Positions 55,848 through 64,000 are shown, counted from the stretch's first letter. The stretch: 64,000 nt of DNA from Arthrobacter sp. N199823 (GCF_002929705.1 NZ_PJIN01000004.1:330472-394471); one strand, 5' to 3'. Made by a program: numbers and translations. Notes: generated from the letters alone by a model not told the origin.

Positions 55848-56977
55848 GCACCCCCACCGCGGCCAACAGGCCAGAACCGTCCGGTCATCAGGGCACATCG
55901 GCTAAACCCCGCATTGTCATGGATGCACGCTTCACTCGCATGGATCACCACGACGGCATCAGCCGCTACGGCGCAAGTCTTATGGCCGCCGTCGCACCTT
56001 ATGCCGACGTGACGATGCTTATCCATGACGAACGCCAGCTGGCGCTGCTGCCGGATTTGCCGTGGGTGAAGATCAATTCGCCGCTGAGCCCGCTGGAGCT
56101 GCTTGTGTCCCGGCACGTGAACAAGTTGGGGGCCGATCTGGTGTTTTGCCCCATGCAAACGATGGGCAGCTGGGGACGGAAATACCCCCTCGTCCTGACG
56201 CTGCACGACCTGATTTACTACGAGCACCCGGCACCTCCCGGCTTCCTGCCGGCGCCGGTACGCGTGCTGTGGCGGCTTTATCACAAGGCGTATTGGCCGC
56301 AGCGGATGCTGTTGAACCGCGCAAACGTGGTGGCCACCATCAGTGACACCACGCTGTCTCTGATGCGCAGGCACAAACTCACCAAGCGGCCGGTGCGGAT
56401 CATTGGCAACGCTCCGCAGGGCGAGCGGACGCCGCGGGATACTTCGGTGACACCGGAGAAAACGCTGACGTACATGGGCTCGTTCATGCCCTATAAGAAC
56501 GTGGAAACGCTGATCCGCGGCATGGCTGAACTGCCTGATTTCACGCTTAACTTACTCAGCCGGATTACGCCTGAGCGGCGCGCGGAGTTGGTCTCGCTAG
56601 TGCCTGCAGGTGCGTCGGTGGTGTTCCATAACGGCGTAACCGACGCCGAATATGATGAGCTGCTGCTGCGCACAACGGCCCTTGTCACACTGTCCAAAGC
56701 CGAGGGCTACGGGCTGCCGTTGGTGGAGGCCATGGCACTGGGAACACCCGTGGTGGTAGCTGACACCGAGATTTTCCGCGAAGTTGGCGGTACGGCTGCG
56801 CACTATGTGCCTGCCGATTCCCCGGAAGACTTTGCCGCAGCCGTGCATGCCTTGGCTGACCCCGCTGACTGGGCTGCTTGTTCGAGCGCGTCCGTGGCCC
56901 AGGCGGCTACGTTCAGCTGGGATTCCTCCGCCCAGGAACTGCTAGCCATTGCGCAGGAGCTGAGCCCGCCGCGATGA
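55844..56977 (+). CDS. Group 1 (GT4-like) glycosyltransferase
   Basis: 377 residues, two Rossmann-like halves of GT-B fold. The C-terminal donor site shows SKAEGYGLPLVEAMALGTP, the E-x7-E pattern of GT4 retaining transferases. The N-terminal part starts VMDARFTRMDHHDGISRYG, typical of acceptor-side loops. Donor and acceptor are unknown. It begins at a TTG overlapping the hydrolase stop (TTGA) and ends overlapping the next start (ATGA), so three genes are translationally chained. Confidence 0.87.
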   Translation: MSTPTAANRPEPSGHQGTSAKPRIVMDARFTRMDHHDGISRYGASLMAAVAPYADVTMLIHDERQLALLPDLPWVKINSPLSPLELLVSRHVNKLGADLVFCPMQTMGSWGRKYPLVLTLHDLIYYEHPAPPGFLPAPVRVLWRLYHKAYWPQRMLLNRANVVATISDTTLSLMRRHKLTKRPVRIIGNAPQGERTPRDTSVTPEKTLTYMGSFMPYKNVETLIRGMAELPDFTLNLLSRITPERRAELVSLVPAGASVVFHNGVTDAEYDELLLRTTALVTLSKAEGYGLPLVEAMALGTPVVVADTEIFREVGGTAAHYVPADSPEDFAAAVHALADPADWAACSSASVAQAATFSWDSSAQELLAIAQELSPPR

Positions 56978-59481
56978 CCCCACCGCTCATCCGGGTCCAT
57001 AGGAAGCCCCGCTTCGGCTTGCCGTGGTTGGCTCTGCTGCTGGGATTCGGAACTGTTTTCTTTGCCGTCCAGGGGTACCAAACAGTTACCGCTTCACCGA
57101 CGGCTCAGCTCGAGATTGTGGTTGAAGGCCAGCACGGTCTCAACATTTCCCAGGAGAGCGTGGACGCAGTTGTAGGCGAAGGCATCAAAACCTGGCAGCC
57201 GATGCGCATGCTCGTCACACCCCGGATTCTGAGCCTCGACGAGAAAAAGGGTCGCGAGGACCTTGGCGCTGATGTCATCTTGTCCACCGTCATCGACGAC
57301 GACCCGGCTACGAACATCGATAACCGCCGGTTTGCAGGGGCAGGGATCTATCCTGCCAGCGGCGACATTGACAAAGACCTAGACAACACCTTGCAGATCC
57401 GCAATGCCTTCATGGACAACGTGGGCCTTGGCCACGGCCCCAAAGCGGTGGTTGCAGCGGCACAGCGTGCGGCAGAGGTTCTCGATGAGGGGCCCCTTCA
57501 ATCCCCGCTGTTCTGGCTCATGGGGGTGGTTATAGGTTTTGGCCTGACGAGCATCGCAGCGGCGCTCTCCCTCTCCCGGCGCAAGCGTCGTGAACTGATC
57601 TTCCGCAGGCTGAGCAAGGCCCAACGGCAACTGGCAACTGTAGTCCTGGAACTGGAAGCGCTCGAGGTAAGCTATCTGGCCACCCCCGTGAAGCAACGTA
57701 CGGCGGGCTTCACCTCATCGTGGCGCGTGGTTCGGGACGCTTCGCTGCAGCAAGCACGTACAGAGAACGCAGTCATCGATGCGGTCTACAGCCCCAAGAC
57801 CGCGTTGGCGCCCGCCACGGCTAGCCTCGTCACATCCTTTGAATCCGAAGCTGCGCGTTTAGTGGTGCAAGCAGATGCTCTCATGGCCGCGGGTGCCGTC
57901 TTGGGAACTCTGTCAGGACGTCAAGGCGTCTTGGACCGGCTAGCAGCCCCCATGACATTTGCTACGAGGGAACTGCTGGCCCGGCTGAGCACACGTCCGC
58001 CAGGTGCCATCGCCGCGAAGCGCGTGCGCCGCCTCAATGACGCCCTGGAATCGTTGCTGCGTATTCTCTCCAACGATCATGGAAGCCCCGAAACCATTCA
58101 GGCTTGGCGGTCAGCGGAGAACGAGCTGGAAAAGAGTGCATTGGCCGTGAACCGGTCACTACGCCGACATCGTTTGGCACGTGTCTGGATGCCTGAGCCT
58201 AATAAGCAACTGGGCGAGTACTCGGCCTTGCGGTCAGGGTTGGGGCTCTCCCCCACAGGTTCAGAACGAACCTTGAAAGCTCTCAGAGATGCCAACGCCG
58301 CGGCCCACGCACTGTGTGGCCCCTTGCCCGGCACCACGGAATCACCTGTGCCGGCTCCCCGAGAATTCAGTTGGCTGATGTTTGTTCCAAAACCTTCCAC
58401 CCTACTGTGGGCCGCCAGGAGCACACCCTGGCTTTTCCGAGGTGTTGGCATTGTGCTGGTCTCAGTCATCGCCAGCGCAGTATTTGTTGGATACTTGCCA
58501 TCACGTCACAGCAACGAGCTCACAGGAAATCTGCCGCTGCATTCCCTGGTTTTCGACGGGGACACCACCGGCTTGGACGAATCCCAAATACGCCGGTATT
58601 TTGACGACAAATTCACGCAGCAAGTGGACATTACCGTTGCAGTTCGCAGCGCTACTGACTATTTGGGCATACAGACGGATATTCCGGCAGACGATTCCAC
58701 CGTTGTTGAAAACCAAGAACCCCAAGTCTTGGTGGATGCCTTGTGGCGGGTGAAGGCAGAATTCCCGCGAATTCTGGATCAGTCAACGGCAGAGCTCAGA
58801 GAGAACCACGTCATCATTCCGGTCTGGAAGTTGGGCGAGAACCAATTTTCCATTCCGACGCCGATAACTGGTGCCGTGGCAGAGGGCGAATTCAACAGTT
58901 TGGGCAGCATGACGTGGGATCAGGGCAGTTATTACTTCTCCGGCATTGGAGACATTACCGTGGCACGGACCATCGAGAATCTAGCTCTGGGGATTCAAGA
59001 AAATAGTTACCAGGAACCGGAAGTAAATACCTTCTGGCTCTTTGTTTTGCTGGCCTTGAGTATTGGCTTGGGCACCGTCACTCTAATCCTGGCGATCAGC
59101 TACGGCGGAGTCATGTCCACGAAGCTTGGACGTTTTGGCCGCAATTCAGCCACGCTGCGACAGGTGCGCACCCAACTCAATGAGCTCGCCTTGGGATTGG
59201 ATGATTCACGGCTAAACGCCGTGGCAATGCTCGGTTCGGGTTCAGCGGCCACCTCTGCCGAATCTGATCAGCGTATTTTCGAAGGCGCACTGGCCATGGC
59301 GTGGCGTATGGCCGATGACCTGGCCGCACGTTCTCTGTCAGGGCGCCTTGGTGAGGAGTATGTGGCCGACGTCGAGAAACTCGAACTCTTAGTGAAGATG
59401 CTGTCCATTCGAGACACAGACGTTAACCAGCGCACCAGGGCCCTGCTAGGTGCAGCCCTTGGTCGAGATTCAGCCAAATAG
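56974..59481 (+). CDS. Large membrane protein of unknown function, internally duplicated plan
   Basis: 835 residues from the ATG that overlaps the glycosyltransferase stop. Order of parts: helix 1 (about 16-36), an outside domain (about 40-175), helix 2 (about 178-200), a cytoplasmic helical/coiled-coil region (about 205-480), helix 3 (about 492-512), a second outside domain (about 515-675), helix 4 (about 683-705) and a second helical region to the end. The same helix-domain-helix-coil plan thus occurs twice. It may belong to the DUF5129-like actinobacterial families, which I cannot confirm. The operon suggests a link to surface glycan. Confidence 0.75.
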   Translation: MTPPLIRVHRKPRFGLPWLALLLGFGTVFFAVQGYQTVTASPTAQLEIVVEGQHGLNISQESVDAVVGEGIKTWQPMRMLVTPRILSLDEKKGREDLGADVILSTVIDDDPATNIDNRRFAGAGIYPASGDIDKDLDNTLQIRNAFMDNVGLGHGPKAVVAAAQRAAEVLDEGPLQSPLFWLMGVVIGFGLTSIAAALSLSRRKRRELIFRRLSKAQRQLATVVLELEALEVSYLATPVKQRTAGFTSSWRVVRDASLQQARTENAVIDAVYSPKTALAPATASLVTSFESEAARLVVQADALMAAGAVLGTLSGRQGVLDRLAAPMTFATRELLARLSTRPPGAIAAKRVRRLNDALESLLRILSNDHGSPETIQAWRSAENELEKSALAVNRSLRRHRLARVWMPEPNKQLGEYSALRSGLGLSPTGSERTLKALRDANAAAHALCGPLPGTTESPVPAPREFSWLMFVPKPSTLLWAARSTPWLFRGVGIVLVSVIASAVFVGYLPSRHSNELTGNLPLHSLVFDGDTTGLDESQIRRYFDDKFTQQVDITVAVRSATDYLGIQTDIPADDSTVVENQEPQVLVDALWRVKAEFPRILDQSTAELRENHVIIPVWKLGENQFSIPTPITGAVAEGEFNSLGSMTWDQGSYYFSGIGDITVARTIENLALGIQENSYQEPEVNTFWLFVLLALSIGLGTVTLILAISYGGVMSTKLGRFGRNSATLRQVRTQLNELALGLDDSRLNAVAMLGSGSAATSAESDQRIFEGALAMAWRMADDLAARSLSGRLGEEYVADVEKLELLVKMLSIRDTDVNQRTRALLGAALGRDSAK

Positions 59482-59761
59482 GCAACCACACAACAGATTT
59501 ACTTTATTGGCTTTTTGGTAGTTTTTGATGAATTATTGAGCGATTTTGGATACTCGGGCCGCTTGAGTTCGGCATTCACGGTGACTGGGACTCCATAGCC
59601 GGGAACAACACGTTAGTTTCCAGCCTTGCGCCCGGCATGCCGAGGCTGGACTTCGGACCGTTCCAGGGAGAACTAGGTTTTCCCCTTAAGGCGAATCGAA
59701 GGGAGGCTAGGCGGACGTCGTCGTGGCCGAACACTCCCTCAAAGTCCCCGGAAACAATGGT

Positions 59762-59933
59762 CCCCATCGGATTCGAACCCATGGCCCGCGCTTGCTGATC
59801 AGGGGGCGAGGCAGACCTGCCATGAGGTTACTTTCACCTGTTCCTGCGTAGCGCTATTACAACAATGCAAGATACTAAATAGCCGCCTCCGTGTCTTCAG
59901 AAGTCTGAGTTATGCATGACGAGGTGGGAATTC
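59762..59933. repeat. Direct repeat copy 1 with tRNA 3'-end-like sequence
   Basis: Collinear with 61539-61710 at a constant 1777-bp offset. Shared blocks: ATCGGATTCGAAC (a T-arm read on the - strand), a 22-bp identical core at 59860-59881, and a GAGGTGGGAATTC-type end. No 5' tRNA half is present, so it is not a functional tRNA gene. It resembles an attachment site or its relic. Confidence 0.65.
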
Positions 59934-60206
59934 CTGCGGCACTGCTGGATGAGCTGAATCACATATGGTCAGGACCCAATGCTGGGCCAACCATTCCACT
60001 GTTGACCGATCACATTTAGCCTTCATGTATTTGCATTTCCAGCACCGATTTCCAGGGCCATAGCGAGGCCATTCGCCAGCTGGCACGCCTTACGCTAATC
60101 CTGCGACGTATTGCGGCCCTTGGTCGGATAAGTGACGCTACGTACATACGACGACGCCAATAAGACGGCTGCATGATTCGCAGGACGGTTGGGGCTCACC
60201 AGCGGT

Positions 60207-60240
60207 AATTGCCCGCAGGGGAAACATTCTGCGGGCAATT
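60207..60240. promoter_or_regulatory. Perfect 12-bp inverted repeat upstream of the transporter
   Basis: AATTGCCCGCAG (60207-60218) and CTGCGGGCAATT (60229-60240), 10-nt spacer. It covers the place where a -35 box would lie for the TAGAGT at 60248-60253. No U tract follows. Operator or 5' hairpin. Confidence 0.5.
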
Positions 60241-60260
60241 GAGGCCTTAGAGTGGACACC

Positions 60261-61463
60261 ATGAGATTTCGTTTCCTACGTCGACGGGCCACCCGCGGCC
60301 CCGAACTCGCTGCGCCATTGAGCGATGTTGCCCACCAGACAAATGTCAACCTCCCCGGTCAGACAGAGATATTGGCGGTACCTGCCAGCCGAGTGGCGTT
60401 GCTGTGGACCAACCCTCTGGGGCGCACTGCGACCCGAGCGGCTCAGCTGCTGCTGGTTTTGGCATTAGTCAGTGTTGCGGTCTTCGGACTTTCCCAGGTC
60501 AGTCTCGCTGTGCTGCCTCTTTTGATCGCATTGATTCTCTCCAGCGCTCTGTGGCCGCTGGTGCGGTTGGCCCGCAAGGTTATGTCCGCCATGCTCGCTG
60601 CTTGGACCGTGTTTTTAGGCTCCCTGGTGGTCATCGGTGGCGTAGGGACGGGAATAGTCTTCGCCGTCCGGGCCGAGTGGTCCGGCCTAGTGGACCAAGC
60701 CGTCGAGGGTTTTAAACAGTTACAGGGCATGGCGAAAGACCTGCCGCTGCAGATTAGCCAGCAACAGATTGACGACGGCGTGACTGCGGTGACGGACTTC
60801 CTCACCAGCAGCCAATTTGGTGCTGGTGCCCTGACCGGGCTGTCCGCTGCCGGAAGCTTCTTTACCGGTTTGGTTCTGCTGTTGGTGATCCTGTTCTTCT
60901 TCCTCAAAGACGGCGACCGGATCTGGGCATTCTTTCTATCTTGGATACCCCGCCACCACGAGGCCAAGTGGCGGGCAAGCGGCACGCGCACCGTTGAGAC
61001 GCTGGGCGGTTACATCCGCGGCACGGCCATCATCGCTCTTGTTGACGCCGCTGGCATCGGCATCGCTCTTTGGATCCTGCAGGTACCGCTAGCACTACCG
61101 CTGGCGGTCATCGTCTTCGTTACCTCATTCATCCCGATGGTCGGCGCAACGTTTGCCGGCATCATTGCCACGCTGGTGGCGTTGGTGGCCAACGGCCCGG
61201 TTGTCGCGCTGATCGTGCTCGGCGTTGTGATCCTGGTAAATCAGCTTGAGGGTAACTTCCTACAGCCCGTCGTGATGGCACATGCCCTGAACTTGCATGC
61301 ACTGGTCATTCTGCTGGCACTGACGATAGGTACCGTTTTGGCCGGCCTTGTGGGCGCAGTGCTCTCCGTGCCCCTGACCGCCGTCGTGTGGTCCATCGTC
61401 AAGATATGGACCGGCCGTGACACCGAGGCGATCGAGGCGATCAAGGCGCGAACTAAACATTAG
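60261..61463 (+). CDS. AI-2E family transporter-like membrane protein
   Basis: Polytopic membrane protein, 400 residues from ATG 60261, with about seven to eight helices and the family plan: paired helices near residues 52-95, a loop with an amphipathic segment, then FFLKDGDRIW and the C-terminal GNFLQPVVMAHALNLHALVIL signature. The family name comes from E. coli TqsA; roles vary (sodium/proton exchange, signal export) and none can be chosen here. TAGAGT lies 7 nt before the ATG; a GTG three codons earlier with GAGG upstream is an alternative. It is the only gene between the two 172-bp direct repeats. Confidence 0.85.
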   Translation: MRFRFLRRRATRGPELAAPLSDVAHQTNVNLPGQTEILAVPASRVALLWTNPLGRTATRAAQLLLVLALVSVAVFGLSQVSLAVLPLLIALILSSALWPLVRLARKVMSAMLAAWTVFLGSLVVIGGVGTGIVFAVRAEWSGLVDQAVEGFKQLQGMAKDLPLQISQQQIDDGVTAVTDFLTSSQFGAGALTGLSAAGSFFTGLVLLLVILFFFLKDGDRIWAFFLSWIPRHHEAKWRASGTRTVETLGGYIRGTAIIALVDAAGIGIALWILQVPLALPLAVIVFVTSFIPMVGATFAGIIATLVALVANGPVVALIVLGVVILVNQLEGNFLQPVVMAHALNLHALVILLALTIGTVLAGLVGAVLSVPLTAVVWSIVKIWTGRDTEAIEAIKARTKH

Positions 61464-61852
61464 CTCCCCACGATCCACCGATGGTTGAACGGGGTCATTC
61501 TCACGTCCAAAATCCCTGTAAATCCGAGCTTTTTGGGCCCCTATCGGATTCGAACTGATGCCCCCCGCTGTCCTGCCGGGGGCGGGTTTCTGAATGCCCA
61601 TAAGCTCTTTTGACCTTTTCCTGCATGATGCTGTTGCAACAATGCAAGATACTAAATAACTACTGTTCCGCCTTCAAAAGTATGAGTTTTGTATGACGTG
61701 GTGGGAACTCTCGGCAGACCGCTTGACGACCTCGATTGCAATCAATCAGCCAACATTGCTTCACCTCTCATTCCACTCTCGATACAACCCATGATCCGTG
61801 CGTTTGCTTCACAGCCGGTGACTGCCGCTTTTTTGGATCTGAGAGGCGCCTG
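61464..61852. other. Gap carrying the second direct-repeat copy
   Basis: 389 bp without a supported gene. It contains the second repeat copy (61539-61710) and a GC-rich hairpin-forming stretch near 61565-61585 (CCCCCCGC with GGGGGCGGG). Confidence 0.5.
61539..61710. repeat. Direct repeat copy 2 with tRNA 3'-end-like sequence
   Basis: Second copy of the repeat at 59762-59933, collinear throughout. The T-arm block is at 61543-61555 and the 22-bp identical core at 61637-61658. The middle third is strongly diverged between copies, so the duplication is old. Confidence 0.65.
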
Positions 61853-62107
61853 ATGCACACCATCACTGAGCTGGTGCTGGAGAAATACAGGATTCTCTCG
61901 AACACTGTGCAGACGGAAATTGCCGCCGTCGTGGCCAAGGCCCCGGCGACCAACGGTTGCCTGCAGCCCAGCCCAGCTGGCGACAGCTATTTCAGATGGG
62001 GTGGCGTTCAACGAACTGGTTATGACCCAGACCGGCCCTGGCTCAGGCCGCTTCTTGGAACCAAGTCAGGCAGGAATGACCCGTTCCGCGCGAAGTGTGT
62101 CGAATAA
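61853..62107 (+). CDS. Possible small protein, unidentified
   Basis: 84 codons from ATG 61853, with GAGAGG 6 nt upstream. The first 28 residues (MHTITELVLEKYRILSNT...) look helical and protein-like; the rest is basic and Trp/Pro-rich without recognisable features, and the last 42 nt overlap the 3' end of the convergent SDR gene. It may be a truncated relic or not a gene. Confidence 0.2.
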   Translation: MHTITELVLEKYRILSNTVQTEIAAVVAKAPATNGCLQPSPAGDSYFRWGGVQRTGYDPDRPWLRPLLGTKSGRNDPFRAKCVE

Positions 62108-63151
62108 GGCTGCGAACGAGGCGAGCGTGTCGGCATGGCCGGTGAACCCGGCATTGCGGCTGCGGCTCATGTCGGTGAAGCATTCAACAGGGCGGTTAAG
62201 GTCGCTGTCTGTGTGCCACCAGGACGCCACTCGGGAGAGGTCAGGTTCGGCCAGACCCTCGCGTTCCACCAACTGACGCCATGCATCGGCTTTGCCGACC
62301 ATCTGCTCTTCCAAGGGACGTGGCCGTTCGCTGAAGCCCTCGGCTTCCACACCGAGAAGCTCCGCAATCCGTGGCCACATCCAGCGCCACCTGAAGACAT
62401 CACCGTTCGCTGTGTTGTAAGCCTGGCTCGGCAAGCCAGGGGTGGTTGCGGCCCAGACCATCTGACGGGCCAGCAGCCCACTGTCTGTCACGTCCGTGAC
62501 ACCATTCCACTGCACCTCGTTACCGGGGAAGATAAAAGGCGTGCCCTCCGCGCGGGACAGTGCAGCCTGAGCGGCCAATGTCTGGCCAAGATTCATGGCG
62601 TTGCCGATGGCATGTCCGATCATGGTGTGCGAACGGTGGACGCTCCAACTGAAATCGTAGAGATCAGCGGCTCGCCACAGCTCATCTTCCTGGGCATAGT
62701 AGAAATTCGGCGCATCCAGCCGGGGCTCATCCTCGTGGAACGGGGTGTCCCGTGTCGAGCCCGTGCCATACGCCTCGAAAGGTCCAAGATAGTGCTTGAG
62801 TCCGGTCACCAAAGCCACGTGCTCCAGCGTCCCAGACGGACCGAGAGCGTCAAGGACATTGCGGACCATGCCGGCATTGACCGAGATGTTTTCGGCCTCG
62901 GTGGGCATCCGGCTCCAGGCCGTGAAGTACACGTGCGTAGGACTCAGCCCGGCCAGTGCAGCCTGCACAGACTGCGGGTCGGTCAAGTCCGCCCGCACCG
63001 ATTCGATGCCATCCTGGGTAGTGACCTCGCGCCGGGACAGACTGATAGTCCGCCACCCTTGGGCGACGAGTTCGCGGGTGAGCGCGCTCCCGGAAATTCC
63101 TGTCCCGCCGACGACCAGCGCTGTTCCCTGAGGGTCAATTGGTGCGTTCAT
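62066..63151 (-). CDS. SDR-family reductase, PRISE-like
   Basis: NAD(P)H-dependent short-chain reductase, 361 residues. The cofactor motif GGTGISG lies at about 15-21. VTGLKHYLGPFEAYG and NFYYAQED are hallmarks of the PRISE group (progesterone 5-beta-reductase/iridoid-synthase-like), providing the catalytic Lys and Tyr. PRISE enzymes reduce activated C=C bonds; the natural substrate here is unknown. It diverges from a MerR regulator across two operator-like palindromes, suggesting inducible detoxification. Located in the accessory-looking segment. Confidence 0.87.
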   Translation of the reverse strand: MNAPIDPQGTALVVGGTGISGSALTRELVAQGWRTISLSRREVTTQDGIESVRADLTDPQSVQAALAGLSPTHVYFTAWSRMPTEAENISVNAGMVRNVLDALGPSGTLEHVALVTGLKHYLGPFEAYGTGSTRDTPFHEDEPRLDAPNFYYAQEDELWRAADLYDFSWSVHRSHTMIGHAIGNAMNLGQTLAAQAALSRAEGTPFIFPGNEVQWNGVTDVTDSGLLARQMVWAATTPGLPSQAYNTANGDVFRWRWMWPRIAELLGVEAEGFSERPRPLEEQMVGKADAWRQLVEREGLAEPDLSRVASWWHTDSDLNRPVECFTDMSRSRNAGFTGHADTLASFAALFDTLRAERVIPA

Positions 63152-63250
63152 CGAAGGTCTCCTTGTTTATCTACCCGCGTATTTGGTGTGCGGGTTGTTG
63201 TCCTGGCCCAGTTGGTCTTTGGCCGGGTCTTCAAAGGATAAACGTTGACG

Positions 63251-63266
63251 TTGACGTTAATGTCAA
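63251..63266. promoter_or_regulatory. Operator-like palindrome 1 in the SDR-MerR gap
   Basis: TTGACGTTAATGTCAA, a 16-bp palindrome with one mismatched pair, preceded by a second GTTGAC copy in tandem (63244-63255). Confidence 0.5.
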
Positions 63267-63339
63267 AAGCGAGACTTCCTGCCTGACAGCCGTGAACGCC
63301 GCCACACCCTGGCCGCAAGCAGCCAGCAATCGGTAAACT

Positions 63340-63355
63340 TTGACAATGACGTCAA
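63340..63355. promoter_or_regulatory. Operator-like palindrome 2 in the SDR-MerR gap
   Basis: TTGACAATGACGTCAA, with TTGAC/GTCAA arms like palindrome 1 and 89 bp away from it. TTGACA could double as the -35 of the merR promoter. Confidence 0.5.
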
Positions 63356-63386
63356 TGTTGGTCTTTAACGGGTGGTGGATCTGCGC

Positions 63387-63755
63387 ATGAAAATTGGTGA
63401 ATTGGCGTTCCGCACCGGCGTGACGCCCCGGGCCCTGCGGTACTACGAGGAGCAGGAGTTGTTGCACCCGGATAGGGAGGGCAATGGGTACCGCACCTAT
63501 CCTGAGTCTGCAGTCGTTCAGGTGGAGCAGGTGCGCGATCTTCTTGCGGCAGGTCTGTCCACACGGGTCATCCGTGTGGTGGTGCCTTGCTTTGACGGTT
63601 CCGGGCCGGAGCTGCGGCCCCAGGTAGACAAGGAGCTTGCGGACAATCTGGCACGCGAGGTGGACAAGATGGGAGCCCGCATCGATGCCCTGACCCGCAA
63701 CCGGGATGCCGTCCGCCGCTTCCTTCAGACCGCGACCCCGACCGCGCCTGACTAA
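63387..63755 (+). CDS. MerR-family transcriptional regulator
   Basis: 122 residues from ATG 63387: an N-terminal MerR winged helix (MKIGELAFRTGVTPRALRYYEEQ, quoted in part: residues 1-23; ending NGYRTYPESAV), then a coiled coil dimer helix (about 80-112). There is no C-terminal effector domain, and only one cysteine, so metal sensing of the classical kind is unlikely. MerR proteins twist promoters with long spacers. It probably controls the divergent SDR gene. The start is chosen because family members begin MKIGE; GGTGGA lies upstream. Confidence 0.88.
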   Translation: MKIGELAFRTGVTPRALRYYEEQELLHPDREGNGYRTYPESAVVQVEQVRDLLAAGLSTRVIRVVVPCFDGSGPELRPQVDKELADNLAREVDKMGARIDALTRNRDAVRRFLQTATPTAPD

Positions 63756-63923
63756 GTATTGACTTCACCGTGGTGACTGGCGCAGGAGGCGGTCCCCCAC
63801 GATGCCCGCGTCATCACGGATGCACACCACTAAAAAACCCGCCGACTCCTACACAGAACATCTTGGATGAGGTCCGAACCTCTGAGCCAGTCCAACGCAG
63901 GATCAACCAGATGAGTTGACGAC

Positions 63924-64000
63924 TGTTAGCGGCCATGAAAAACTGCCCATAGGCGGCCACGAAAGTGCCCACTGATGGCCAGCAGAAATGCCCATTGGTG
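63924..64000. mobile_element. Probable outer end of an IS21-type element
   Basis: Three imperfect direct copies of GGCCA-n-TGCCCA occur at 63931-63950, 63955-63974 and 63977-63997, spaced 24 and 22 bp, up to the window edge. Multiple terminal repeats of this form are typical of IS21-family ends. The tip may be TGTTAGCGGCC at 63924. The transposase genes would lie outside the window. Confidence 0.5.

Larger units (their letters stand above)
59482..60247. other. Non-coding gap before the AI-2E-family gene
   Basis: 766 bp with no gene I can support. It begins AT-rich, carries a hairpin CCAGCCT/AGGCTGG (59620-59649), then the first copy of a tRNA-end-containing direct repeat (59762-59933), and ends in the operator-like repeat at 60207-60240. 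Start of the accessory segment. Confidence 0.6.

Noticed and set aside
59576-59782. 68-codon frame on the - strand
   Set aside because: It starts inside the tRNA-like repeat, lacks a ribosome-binding site and resembles no family I know.
59762-59800. tRNA gene on the - strand
   Set aside because: Only a T-arm and possible acceptor 3' strand are present; no D-arm, anticodon arm or matching 5' acceptor strand could be assembled. The same holds for 61539-61580.

Overview
The window is a contiguous piece of a high-GC actinobacterial chromosome, most like the Arthrobacter group of the Micrococcaceae. The evidence is the actinobacterial respiratory set (di-haem QcrC, extended QcrB, small CtaF), the hrcA-dnaJ-rsmE-phoH-ybeY-corC-era gene order, actinobacteria-specific families (DUF3043, DUF3097, ErpA beside CtaC) and many predicted leaderless transcripts. 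Nearly all of it is core housekeeping DNA; only the last 4.5 kb (59.5-64 kb) looks accessory.

Layout. 0-10.6 kb: the 5' end of trpD, then divergent ctaE-qcrCAB (cytochrome bc1 plus oxidase subunit III); a GntR regulator and HPr; a non-coding stretch packed with 32-bp repeats; ctaC-ctaD-ctaF on the other strand. Together these encode most of the bc1-aa3 branch of the respiratory chain. 10.6-18.4 kb: erpA, an M20 dipeptidase, DUF3043, an aldo/keto reductase, pyrD, and a flavoprotein/hydrolase pair with overlapping ends. 18.4-36 kb: uppS-recO, leuA with a leader peptide, an M13 metallopeptidase, an LCP wall-assembly protein, then the era...hrcA cluster, interrupted by a GerMN lipoprotein gene on the opposite strand and by repeats; hrcA carries a CIRCE operator. 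36-48.5 kb: hemW-lepA, an orphan MazF/PemK-like gene, rpsT, holA-comEC-comEA, degV and leuS. 48.5-59.5 kb: glpD-glpF-glpK (glycerol use) divergent from a SorC-type regulator, a second aldo/keto reductase, and a compact hydrolase/glycosyltransferase/large membrane protein operon. 59.5-64 kb: an AI-2E-family transporter between two collinear 172-bp direct repeats that contain tRNA 3'-end sequence, a PRISE-like SDR divergent from a MerR regulator, and the outer end of what looks like an IS21-type element.

Main observations. (1) leuS is preceded by an 8-codon reading frame with three consecutive Leu codons, directly followed by two hairpins, the second with a U-rich tail: a probable attenuator. 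leuA has a similar leader peptide with three CTT codons. Both leader ORFs start exactly 6 nt after a TANNNT box, so both are probably leaderless. (2) The same TANNNT plus 6-7 nt plus start arrangement recurs at twelve starts in the window. (3) Several repeat families occupy gaps between genes, and one supplies the last codons of rsmE. (4) comEC has no visible metallo-beta-lactamase domain and ends in a tandem duplication that includes its stop codon. All functional statements are from reading the sequence; no database search was run.
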